Shown in pieces: positions 29,794 through 41,259 of a stretch of 64,000 nucleotides of DNA (position 1 is the first letter of the stretch; every line of letters begins with the position of its first letter). The DNA comes from Closterium sp. Naga37s-1 (lineage: Eukaryota > Streptophyta > Zygnematophyceae > Desmidiales > Closteriaceae). The position numbers and the translations under genes were made by a program. The notes beneath the pieces are model-generated. The model was not told the origin of the DNA and did not search any database. It saw only the letters and a list, made by a program, of their open reading frames with translations. The stretch spans positions 816,001 to 880,000 of the forward strand of contig CANJKZ010000463.1 of the NCBI GenBank assembly GCA_947471745.1, given 5' to 3'.

Positions 29794-30544
29794 GCCTCGA
29801 ACCCGCAGCTGCTGGAAGTCTTCTTAAAAAACGTACCTGCTGACATCCCGCCGGAGTTGGTTAAGGTAGTCATGGTGGCTCTCCCGCTCAGGATCCAAAA
29901 GCAGTCTGCATTCGCTGAAGGCCACTGTTTCCACCGTGTTCTTCACCCGGTTACCGGCGCTGACACTGACAAGATCAAGGGGATGGTGGTTCAGGACGCT
30001 GGCGACAAGCACCGCTGGCGCCATGAGTTTCGTCACCAGCTGCTGGGAGGGACGACCTTGTTGGCCCACTACCCGTTGCTATCATGTCCGCTCTATGGTG
30101 GACACCATTATGACAAGTATCATAATGCATTCATCACGGAGCATCAGAATAACATAGGGAAGTGGAGTTTAACTGTGGGTCTGGTCCATAGGATTAACGG
30201 TAACTGTTGCTTACGCTTATCGAAATGTTGCTTTACCTTTATCATCCTGCCAGTAGCTGACACGCCACTTGTCCCTCACAGCTGCCTCTCTCCGCGCTTC
30301 TTCGCTTATCACCCCACTACTGCTGGATGCGGCCTTTGTGTTGGTCTCCACTGGGAGCAACCGGGAGGAATGGCTGTGTACCCTCGAAAGCTGCGGGAAG
30401 GCCCATAGCAAGTCCTTCATGGCTGTGGCGGACCATATCACATCGGCAAGTCACCTGTTGGGCCTGGAGAAGCTGGGTGCGGCCACCCGCAGCTCCCTAG
30501 AGAAGCTCGGTATGCATGTCATCAGCAAGGAGTTCCAGATCTGA
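29782..30544 (+). CDS. Unknown protein, two exons; possible LINE ORF1 or host gene
   Basis: The ATG at 29782 lies in the end of LTR Y (AAATGTTTCC). The frame runs through PELVKVVMVALPLRIQKQ and HRWRHEFRHQLLGGTTLLAH. At 30200 GTAACTG opens an 82-nt intron ending CTCACAG at 30281; splicing joins it in phase to AASLRASSLITPLLLDAAF and on to KLGMHVISKEFQI and a stop, about 226 residues in all. Without splicing it stops at 30408 after unrelated sequence. I do not recognise the family. It stands just before a LINE ORF2 on the same strand, which suggests ORF1; an intron in an active LINE would be odd, so a captured or host gene fragment is also possible. Confidence 0.45.
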
Positions 30545-30662
30545 GACCCTCACCACCATGCCGGAAGCAGAGATGTGTAGCGGTTGCGGTTGTCTTCGCT
30601 TGTGTAGTCGTAGTCGGTAGTACCTGCCCGTGGATGCGATGGGGCTTTTCAGCAGTGGTTAA

Positions 30663-33600
30663 ATGAGTACGAAAAGTCTTCTCTCATTTGCAGGCCTGAA
30701 TGTCAACGGCCTTGGGGATGGAAACAAGCAACAACGCACAAATTTATGGATTAAACAAGCTGCTGACGTCATCATACTCGCTGATGTCAGGCTCTCAGAT
30801 GACCACGCCTTCTGAAACTCTCTAAATCAACCCAACATCCTAGTCACCCCACCCACCACAAAAGCCGGGGGTGGCTCTGATCTGTCGCAGACCTGGCCTC
30901 TCGTTACACAACTCGCTTGTTCACCCGTCAGGAAGGCTTATCGCAACAGAAGTCCGCCTTGACGCTTTCCATGTCACCTTGATAGCTGTCTACTTCCCAG
31001 CAGATGCGGCTGAAAGGAAGGCTTTCATTCGCAGGACGCTGGGCCCGGTGATTGACTCAGTGAAGCCGGGTACATACCTGCTCATCTTGGGGGATTTTAA
31101 CTTGGTAGAGGACCCGCTGCTGGACAGAACGTCAGAGAAAGGCTCAGCAAAGGAAAATGATGAGTTATATCAACGGTGCAGCGCTTTCATCATATCGGAT
31201 GCTTTCAGGGTTTTGCATCCCTACAAACGGGAATTTACCTTCTACTCATGTGCTAACCAGTCCAGTTCACGGATTGACAAGGCGCTCATCTCGCAGTCGG
31301 TGTTGCCGCATGTGGAGTTCGCCGCACACATTATGCCAGCGGATCCGATCTCTCATCACATTTTCGCGGTGAAAACCGCCTTCAGGATGGACACGCGGGT
31401 GCAATCGGGTCCCGGGCTTTGGAAGCTACCTGCGTACATGATTGGATGGCCGGGGGTCAGAAGGATTATTGAGGCAGTGGAGAGGCAGGTGGCTTCAAAC
31501 GGGGAGAATTTCGAGCTACTACTATCAAGGCTCAATGCCGGTCTCAAAGCTTACGTGAAGGAGGAACGCAAGCGGGTCAGAGCCACGACGGCTCATCTTC
31601 AGCAAGCGGACGCAGCGCTGAAGCAGTCGTGGATGGGTGATCCTGGGTGCGTCAGCCTGAAAGCCCTGCTGGATGAAAAGGAGTCGCAGCTGCGGGGGAA
31701 TCAACTGGCGAAGCAGGAGAGGCTGCATGTGATGGCCGGCATGAATGAGGCGGTTTCAGGGGAAGTTGCGTCCCCGTTCCTGTCAGGAAAAATCAAGGAA
31801 CGGAAGGAAAAAATACATATCAAAGAGCTGAGTGCAGGAGGGGTGACGGTCACCGACAACAAGGCCATATTGGGGGTGGCGTTGCAGTTCTACAGGGACC
31901 TGTTTGGTCAAGACAGACAGCAAACCGTGTCGGGTTGGACCCCTGCTGCTGGAAGAACTCTGTCTTCGGCATCAAGGGAGCAGTTGACAGCAGCCTGGTT
32001 AGAGAAGGAGGTGAAAAGCGCCTTCCACTCGATGGCAAAGAACAAGGCCCCGGGGAGTGACGGGCTGCCGAAAGAACTATTTGAGGAGCACTGGGATGTC
32101 TTGGGGAAGCACTTCATGTCGTTGGTGGGGAGTTTCACTGAATCAGCGGCACTTCCTGCAAGCACAAAAAATGTCGTCACTATATTGCCGCACAAGAAGG
32201 GAGGCCGCGATGCGATCGAGAACTACCGTCCCATCACGCTCCTAAGATTCACTTACAAGGTGTTGGCGCGGGTGGTCGCGGACAGGATGAAAAGAATTCT
32301 GAACAAAGTAATCTCACTGGAGCAGTACGGGTTTCTGCCGGGCCGGAGGCTATCTGACGCGGTGGGGCTTGTCGCGGATGTGATTGAGGCTGCAAAAAAC
32401 AAAAATGAGGATTGGTATCTCCTGCTGGTGGACTTCAGAAAGGCTTTCGACTCAGTCTCGAGAAGCTATCTGTTCACAGTACTGGAAAGGATGGGCTTCC
32501 CCAGCAGATTCGTCGGTTGGATCAAGGGCCTGCATGAGGACACGCAGACACGGTTGTTAGTAAATGGCTGGATGGGGGAGGCAGTGGAGGTAGTGTCAGG
32601 GGTACGACAGGGCTGTCCCCTCGCTCCTTACCTTTTTCTATGTGCTGTTGAGCCGCTGGCGCAAGAAGCCGCGAACCGGAATCTTGGTCTCACTGGGGGT
32701 GCTGAGCGGCTAGCATACCTGGGGTATGCTGACGACACGACGCTGCTCCTGCAAGGGGAAGAGCAGATCGTGGGGGCAGAACAGCTGTTAGATGGTTTTG
32801 AGAAGGAGTCTGGGCTGGCGACCAACAAAACTAAGTCGGCAGTCTTACCGCTGGGGTGCAATGTGAACAGACAGGCCATCAAGACTGACGTCTTCAAATG
32901 GGTGAAGGCGGACGAAGCGGAGAGATTGCTGGGAGTATGGGTGACGCCGGCCGGCTGCTGCGTGCCCACCTGGGAGAAAGCTTTCGCACGCATAAAAGAG
33001 AAGCTGAGGCAATGGGAGGTGCAGCATCTGACGACTGGCGCGAGAGTTGCAATGATCAACTGCTACATCTCGCCGATAATCTTCTTCCAGGCGCAGGTGT
33101 ATCCTCCTCCGGTGGACATCTAAGGAAGGATTCGGAAGATGACGCACAATTTTATGTCAGGGGACCACGCTTCTACAGACAAGGCTTTTATTCTGTGGAG
33201 TAAAGAGCTTCTGTACATGTCAAGGGAGGATGGGGGCGTTGGGGTGAATGACCCGGAGATAGCCCTCACTTGCCTCACGGCGAGACGCATCGGTCTGCTC
33301 CTCACGGAGACAAATGAGTTGAAGCGGGATATTATGCTCAAGGCCGCGGACCTGCAGCTGGGGCTGGGCACTTTTGTCTCCCATGTCAAGCTCCTAAAGT
33401 GCTGGCGCGGGAAGAGCAAGATATGGAAGCTGGCCTGCGGGAATTTCATGCAATCGCCGCTGGCCGACACATCGCCGGAGTTGTCACGGGAGGAGGCGGA
33501 GAGGGAGAGAATTGTTTTCAACCCCGGTTGGAGGGCAGAAGGCAGCGGCGAAGCCTTGGGAAGTCCGGCTAGGTGATCTACTGTGCCCGAACGGCGCGGG

Positions 33601-34490
33601 GGGCCGGCGGGCTAAGGACGTAAAGCTTCTGGCGAGGGAGCTTGGTGGTACTAAGCAAGCGAAACTGGCGCTACGGGCCTGGGACGCTGTACCGCAGAAC
33701 TGGAAGCTGCTCCTTCTGCCTGCCGAGCAACATCAGGGGCCTTGCCCGGCACCAAGAGCTCCCCTCCAGAGAACCTTGGTGCTCAGCGGGGGGCAGCTGA
33801 CGTCGCTAAGAGAGCTGAAGGGGAGTAGGCTGCAGAAGAAGCATCAGTCCACCAAGAGGGAGTTGTGGGCGGGCAGATGGGCAGGAGAAATAAACTGGAA
33901 GGAGGCGGTTAAGATCCGAGACTCTCTGGTGACCCCAAACAGGCCGCGGGACGTGCTTTTAAGGATCCACAGTCTAAATCTGCAAGTGGGGGAACGGCTC
34001 TCTTTCCTAAGCGGCAATCCGGTCTGCCCACACTACGGGGATTTTGAGACACTAGAACACTGCCTTTTCACCTGCCCGCGCATTCAATTGGTGGTGGTGG
34101 CAGTCAGGCGGGCCATGCGCATGCTCCACCCAGCAAGGCAAGTAGCAAACCTGGGTGACCTACTGTTTGGCAAAGCAGCGTCCACCTCAGCTTTCCCAAA
34201 AGCCTTGCTAGCAGCTATTGCGGTGCACCAGATCTGGGCAGAACGATGCGAGTGTGTTTTTCGGGAGAAGAGGTTTCGGGCTCGGCGCGTCCTCAAGCGT
34301 ATTGAGGCAGCTTTCCGGCTGCATGTGAAGGTGTACACCCGGGCAATGGGGAAAAAGGTGGAAAGGGGCGGTGGTTCGAAACGACACGGAAGGGCCTGGG
34401 CGCTGGCAGGACAGGAAAACTGTTTGCTTGGACGTATTCGATGCATGAATGAGAAGGGGTGGAAGTGGACCCAGAATTTCGGGGCACTAT
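30663..34490 (+). pseudogene. LINE ORF2: APE endonuclease, reverse transcriptase, zinc-binding tail
   Basis: A degraded non-LTR retrotransposon. The start MSTKSLLSFAGLNVNGLG is followed by a stop (TGA, 30813) and a frame change near 30868. The endonuclease shows LGDFN and SSRIDKAL, with ISHH in place of the usual SDH motif. The reverse transcriptase shows NKAPGSDGLP, NYRPITLL, YGFLPGRRLSDAV, LLVDFRKAFDSV, VRQGCPLAPYLF and YADDTTLL. An in-frame TAA at 33121 and a frameshift near 33535 follow; the last part has CPHYGDFETLEHCLFTCP, a zf-RVT-like zinc site, and ends near element G. Its 3' end and poly-A tail are not seen. By family it would nick DNA and copy its RNA in place (target-primed). Plant L1-like organisation. 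Confidence 0.9.
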
Positions 34491-34492
34491 GG

Positions 34493-34623
34493 TGTCAAAA
34501 TGTTATAGTACTTACATTGTGTAGGCTGTAGTGGGGTAGCCCATAAGGGGTACAACCCAATTAGGGTTAGTACTTGTACCAACTTTCTGCTCAATGCATT
34601 CATTCTCGTTCAGTATTCTGACA
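34493..34623 (+). repeat. 5' LTR of element G
   Basis: 131 bp, TGTCAAAATG..GTATTCTGACA, followed by PBS TGGTTTCAGAGCAGGTCC (34624-34641). The frame of the LINE tail runs a few codons into it. Confidence 0.9.
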
Positions 34624-34689
34624 TGGTTTCAGAGCAGGTCCTGTTCTAGGACCGATTATTTTAGGGCCCACCACAGAGCACTGCCCCAC

Positions 34690-35250
34690 TAGTCGCACTG
34701 CCCTGCCCCGCCCTGCCCTGTCTGTTGCGCCACCCTGCTGGCCACCGCGCCGCCCTTAGCCACCCGCACGCCGCCCTTTACAGCCCGCCGCACCGCCCTT
34801 TGCAGCCCGCGCGCCGCCATTTGCAGCCCGCGCGCTGCCCTTTGCAACCCGCGCGCCGCCCTGCTGCTGCCCGCCCTGCCTTACCCGCGCGCCGCCCTGC
34901 TGGCCACCGCGCCGCCCTTTGCAGCCCGCCGCGTCGCCCTTTGCAGCCCGCTCGCCGCCCCTTGCAGCTCGCGCGCCGCCCTTTGCACCCGCGCGCCGCC
35001 TTGCTGCTGCCCGCACTGCTGCGCGCAGCCCTGCTGGCCGGCGCCCTACTGCCCGCCCAGCCCTGTTGCGCGCCGCCCTGCTACTTGCGCCGCCCGGCTG
35101 CTGCCCGCCCTGCTGGTTGACACCCTACTGCCCGCGCGCCGCCCTGTTGGCAGTCACACGGCCCTACCCTTCCCTGCGCGCTCCTCTAGTGCTCGCACGC
35201 CGCCCTGCCTGCGGGCCGCCCTGCTAGCCGCGCGCCACCCTGTTCTGCCC
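34690..35250 (+). repeat. C-rich leader tandem array of element G
   Basis: Imperfect units such as GCCCGCGCGCCGCCCTTTGC and GCCCGCCCTGCTGGCC between PBS and gag. The sequence differs from the arrays of B, C, H, K and M, but position and strand bias are the same. Confidence 0.85.
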
Positions 35251-35253
35251 GCT

Positions 35254-38200
35254 ATGGCTTCTCTCAGTGTACTCACCTTTGATCATGAGGGCCAGTACAC
35301 GTCTATGGCTTCTCTCTGTCCGATCCATTTCGATACGTGGCTCGACGACTTACAGCTGTACCTACTGAGCGATTCTAGAGACAGCGTTTCGTTGTTTGAC
35401 CACACGTCTGGAGCCTCTCTCACCCCTCCTGCCACAACTGACAGTGCGACTCGCTCACAGTGGCTTACCCGTGACGCAGCTGCTCGTTTAGCCGTTCGCA
35501 ACCACCTGCTGTTAGCCGAATGCGCTCACTTTGGCCAGCACAAGACACCTAAAGCCCTGTACGACGCTGTAGTCGCTCGTTACTCTTCCCCTGTCACTGC
35601 TGCTCTAGGCCGCCTTATACTGCCCTACCTGTTTCCCGAGCTGTCAGCCTTTGCCACAATCGAGGACCTCGTTACCCACCTCTGCACTAGCGACGCTCGC
35701 TACCGTGCTGCCCTCCCAACAGAGTTCCTTGACATGAACCCGCCCCCGATGTACATCACTCTCTACTTCATAGTCACCCGCCTCCCTGACTCTCTTTGCG
35801 CTGTCAGGGACCACTTTCTTGCAATTGACCCCACAGACCTCACTGTCGACCTGCTCGAGAAGCACCTCCTTGCAGCTGAGACTAGCGTAGTTGCTATAGG
35901 TGCTGCTCGTGGCACACCTCGCACACCCTTCTTCGAGGGGTGTTCCCCCTCCCCCCTTGCCCCCTCCTATGCTTCTGCTACTGCTGTTGACATCCTTGGT
36001 GCTGAGGATGTCGGGGCTGCTTCTGCTCTTAGTGGGAAGCGCCGCAGCAGCAAGGGCAAGGGTGGCAAGGGTGGTGGTGGTGGCAGCGGGGGTGGTGGTG
36101 GTGGAGGCAGTGGAGGCGGTGGAGGTGGCGGAGGTGGTGGCAGCGGTGGGAGTGGTGGCGGGAGTGGGGGCTTCGGTGGCAGCGGTGGTGGAAGCGGTAG
36201 GGGGGGCGGTGGTGGTGGCAGTGGGAGTGGTGGCGGCGGCAGTGGTGGCGGTCAGGGTGGAGCTGTTCAGAGGGGAGGTTCTGGCGGTGGCCAGAGGCAG
36301 CAGCAGCAGCGTCGGAGCGAGACCCCTACACCTTAGCAACTTCGTGAGTGGTTTACTGAGCATGGGGCGTCTGGGGGTTGTGTTCGCTGCCCGTATGTCA
36401 TTCGCAGGGGTGACCATGCTGGTTAGACATGCAGGAAGTTTCACTCTCAGCACCGCTGCTTCTCCTGCCTTGACGACGCTTGGCGCGCAGAGTTTGGAGA
36501 CGAGGCTGAGCGCCCCCGCTGGTCAGAGCTGCTTAGGTCTGGAGTTGATATCTTTGCTCTTGACTATGATGCTATCCTTGCTGCCATGTATGCCTTGTCT
36601 GTTAGTGCTGAGGGTGACTGTTACCTGTGTGTACCGCCCGACTCAGGTATAGAGGTTGCTGCTCTAGGTGCTAGTGAGTCTGCTCTCCCTAGTACTGCGC
36701 CTGCTGAGGTCTTGCACACCTTTACGCTTGACTCAGGTGCTTCCCGTTGTTTCTTTCACGACACTACCACCCTCACTCCACTCCCTGCACCTGTTCCGGT
36801 CCGACTGGTTGACCCCTCAGGGGGCCCAGTTCTTGCACGTTCCTCCACTGTTCTCCCGTGTCCGGCGGTTCTGTCTGGCTCACTGTCAGGTCTTCACCTC
36901 CCCTCGTTCTCTACAAACTTGGTGAGTACCGCTGCCCTCCAGGATGTGATGGTCACTACCACCACTCCTGGGGGTCAGCGTGTGTCAATCTGCACGTGTA
37001 CACGGACGGGCCGTCACCTGGCCACGTTCACCCGTCGGCCTAGTTCGAGTATATACACACTGACTACTCAGCCTCCTCAAGTAGCTGCGTCTGCTCAGGT
37101 GTCCGCGTCAGGTCCGGTAGCAGCCCCCAACCTGTGTCGCCTCTTGTCCCACCAGACTCTCCTGTGGCACCACCGCCTTGGTCACCCCTCCTTGCCACGC
37201 CATCGTGGCATGCACTCCCGCCTCCTTGTTTCTTGTCTTCCCTGGTCTTTGCCTCCCCTCCCGCCCTCGCCTGCCCCGCCCTGCCTTCCTTGCGTCGAGG
37301 GGCGGCAGCGCGCCGCTCCTCACTCCTCGTTTCCCCCAACGTCTGCTCCCCTGCCGACTCTCCACATGGACGTGTGGGGCCCAGCCCGCATCAGTGGATA
37401 GGGCTGTGAGCGCTACTTTCTGCTGGTTGTTGACGACTACACGTGCTACACCACGGTCTTCCCCTTGCGCAGCAAGGATGAGGTCCCTGATGTCTTGATC
37501 CCTTGGATCCGCGCAGTCCGTCTCCAGCTCCGCGAGTGGTTCCGCGAGGACCTTCATGTCCTGCGTCTGCACTCTGACCGTGGTGGTGAGTTCTCCTCCG
37601 ACCTCTTGCGGGAATTTTGTCGTGGGGAGGGCATCCTCCAGTCGTTCATGCTTCCGGCCTCCCCGCAACAAAATGGGGTTGCTGAGCGCCGCATTGGCTT
37701 AGTCATGGAGGTGGCTCGTATCTCCATGATCCATGCGGCTGCTCCCCATTTTCTGTGGCCGTTTGCAGTCCGGTACGCTGCGCATCAGCTCAACCTCTAG
37801 CCCCGTGTCTCCTTGCCGGAGACCTCGCCTACAGTGCGTTGGACGGGGAAGGTTGGCGATGCGTCGGTGCTCTGGGTCTGGGGCTCTCGTGCCTTTGTCT
37901 GCGATACTTCCACGGACAAGCTCTACTCCCGCACTATTCCCTGCGTCTTCCTTGGCTTTCCCCCTGATGCGCCTGGCTAGCAGTTTTACCACCCCACCTC
38001 GTGCCGTGTCCTCCCCTCTTAGGACGTCACGTTTGACGAGTCGGTTCCCTTTTACCGTCTCTTCCCCTACCGCACTGCCCCTCTCCTACCCCCCCCCCCC
38101 CCCACCGCTCTTCTTTGCTCCAGGTCCCCCTCCGGTAGACCCCCCCCCCCCCAAGGTCCTGCTCGCTCAGGTGTGTCTCAAGTAGACCCACTCCCCGGGA

Positions 38201-41200
38201 CTGTGCCTGTCGAGGTCGCTGTAGACTCAGGTGCTGCTAGAGGTGTTGCGTCTGGGGGTGCTGCATCTGGGGGTGCTGAGCCTGCGAGTGCGGAGCCTAG
38301 GGGTGCTGAGCCTGAGGGTGCGGAGCCTGGGGGTGCTGAGTCTGAGGGTGCGGAGTCTGGGGGTGCTGAGCCTGGGGGTGCGGAGCCTGGGGGTACTGAG
38401 CCTAAGGGTGCGGAGCCTTGGGGTGCTGAGTCTTAGGGTGCGGAGTCTGGGGGTGCTGAGCCTAGGGGTACTGCGTCTGCTGAAGGTCCTGCGGGTGCCT
38501 CACCACGACTGTCTCCCCGACGGGAGCCTCTCTCCCCGCAGTTGCTGCGCGAGTGGTTTGCTCAGCGCACACGCCTTAGGAGTGGAGCTGCAGGAGCTGG
38601 AGGCTCTGCCGCTAGAGGCACTGGAGCTGGAGGTGCTGGAGCTACTAGTCTTGGAGGTGCTGGAGTTACTGCTAGAGCTGGAGGTACCGGAGGTGCTGGA
38701 GCTGCTGGTCCTGGAGGTGCTTGTACTAGAGGTACTAGAGCTGTCGGAGATGGTGGTGTTGGAGGCGCTGGAGCTCGAGACTGTGGAGCTGGACACCCTG
38801 GAGCTGGAGGCACTGGCGCTGGAGGCGCTGGAGCTGGAGGAGCTGGAGCTGGAGACCCTGGCGCTGGAGGCGCTGGATCTGGAGGCACTGACACTGGAGG
38901 CGCTGGAGCTAGAGGCACTGGAGCTGGAGAACCTGGAGTTGGAGACACTGGCTCTGGAGGCGCTGGAGCTGGAAGAGCTAGAGCTGGAGACCCTTGAGCT
39001 GGAGGCACTGGAGCTGGAGGCGCTGGAGCTGGAGGCGCTGGAGCTGGAGGCACTGGAGCTGGAGACCCTGGAACTGGAGGTGCTGGCGCTGAGGGTGCTG
39101 GAGCTGGCGGCACTGGTGCTGGAGGCACTGTGCAGCGGCGACCGTTCTTTGTTCCGCCGCCACCGTCGTCTCTGCCGCCACCTGACTCGGTCCTTCGCCA
39201 GGTTCTTAGTCTCCCGTCTTCTATTGGCCTTCCTCCTAGCTTACTGAGTCCACCGCCTCACCAGTCGCAGCCACAGTTACAGCCAGGCTCCCGACTGCCT
39301 GCTCCTTCTCCTTACGCTGAGCAGACAGACTCTCTTACAGAGCGTCGTGAGCCTGCGTCTCGTCCTGCCTCGCCTGTTCGCGCTGTTCGCACTGGTCGTC
39401 GTGTTCCTCGTCCGCGTCCTCCTCTTGTCCCCGGCACTCACGTTATGGCACTTCGTCCTTCCTTTGTTCCACTGCGAGTTCCCCTACCGTCTCCTCCAGC
39501 GTCCTCTCTTCCTGACGTTCTTGACCCTGAGTTTGACTTAGCTTGTGCTGCCAGTCCTACAGTCCCTCGTCTTCTAGCCACTATTGTCACTGATCCTTCT
39601 TTTCAGTCCTCTGCTGCGTCTGCCCTAGTTGCTGAGCTTGTTGACTTTGCTGCCGCCTGTCGTCCCGACTACGCTGCTAGTCTTGTTGCTGAGTCTCAGT
39701 CTGACTGTCCTCCGTCCGTCGGGGGTGAGTGTGCTCTTGGCACAGACGTCCTTGAGGACAGGCAGGAGGAATTTGAGTGTCTTGCGGCTGCTGTACCTCA
39801 TCTCGTGGCCATGCTGCTTGCACCAGAGGGAGAGGGATGCACCAGACATCCCGACCCCGCGCTCTTACGTAGAGGCGATAGAGGGTCCCTACTCCTCTCA
39901 GTGGCAAACAGCCATGGATGCCGAGATGGCATCCTGGAAGCCCACAAGCACCTACGTCGACGCAGTTCCCCCGTTTAGGGCGAACATAGTCGATGGCATG
40001 TGGATTTTCGGGGTGAAGCGACCGTCGGGTTCTCCGCCTGTCTTCAAGGCTCGTTACGTTGCACGAGGCTTCAGTCAGCGACAAGGAGTTGACTTCTTCC
40101 ATACCTTCTCCCCTACCCCGAAGATGACCACTCTTCGGGTTCTGCTGCACGTTGCCGCTTAGCGTGACTACGAGCTGCACTCTCTTGAATTCAGCACAGC
40201 TTTCTTACAGGGCAGCCTGCACGAGGAGATCTGGCTGCGCCGCCCACTTGGCTTCACTGGGTCGTTTCCTGCAGGTACCCAGTGGAGCCTCCGGCGGCCA
40301 GTCTACAGTCTCCGCCAGGCGCCTCGCGAGTGGCACGACACACTGAGGATGACACTTGTGGCTCTTGGGTTTGCTCCTTCGACTGCTGACCCGTCGCTAT
40401 TTCTGCGCACCGACACTTCGCTGCCGCCGTTCTACGCCCTCGTGTACGTAGACGACTTGGTCTTTGCCACTGCACAAGAGACACACCTGCACTGACCTGG
40501 GTGAGCTGCGCATCTATCTTGGCTTGCAGATCACCCAGGACAGAGCTCGGCGCACCATCACCCTGACTTAGTCACACATGGTGCACCAGGTCCTCCAGCG
40601 CTTCGGCTTCCGGTACTCCTCGCCACAATCCCCTCCTCTGCCTACCGGTCACTCGCTCTCAGCTCCACCTTCGGACGAGTCCGTAGAGCCGAGTAGCCCG
40701 TATCCAAAGCTTGTGGGCTGCCTCATGTACCTAATGACCTGCACTCGACCTGACCTTGCCTTCCCTCTTAGCATCTTGGCACGCTACGTTGCGCCCGGGA
40801 GACATCGACGAGAGCACTGGGAGGCCGCTAAGAGGGTGTTGCGCTACTTGTGCAGTACATCAGGCATGGGCCTCGTGCTTGGAGGACGGGGCCCAGTTGA
40901 CCTCACTGGACACGCAGAGGCTTCTTGGGTTGACGACTTGGCTACGCAGCGGTCGTCACAGGGTTACACTTTCAGCCTTGGTTCTGGCTCTGTTTCTTGG
41001 CGGTCTACCCGCTCGTCTTCTGTTCTCAGTTCCAGTTGTGAGGCTGAGATCTACGCAGGGGCCATGGCTGCACAAGAGTTACACTGGCTCACCTACCTGC
41101 TGACTGACTTGGGAGAGCGGCATCGTTCTTCTCCAGTGCTGTACATAGACAACAAGGCCATGATTGCCTTGTGTCTGGAGCACAGACTGGAGCACAGAAC

Positions 41201-41259
41201 AGAGCACATCACTCTGCGTTACTTCCTTGCTCGAGAGTTGCAGCAGCGTGGTCAGCTTC
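35254..41259 (+). pseudogene. Copia gag-pol of G, first segment (G1), many stops
   Basis: Gag begins MASLSVLTFDHEGQ with a small internal duplication of MASL. Poly-Gly region 36070-36260, then TAG at 36334 in the conserved SPQQLREW motif. Protease LDSGASRCFF, GAG-pre-integrase HHRLGHPS, integrase HMDVWGP (TAG at 37399), SDRGGEFSS and QNGVAERR follow; further TAGs at 37798, 37978 and 38020. The linker (38230-39130) is degenerate GGAEPGG repeats. RT has TAG at 40160 and a deletion of about 45 bp near 40471, right after YVDDLVFAT. RNase H with HAEASW (Asp replaced by Glu) runs to about 41259, where sequence switches to gag. Confidence 0.88.
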
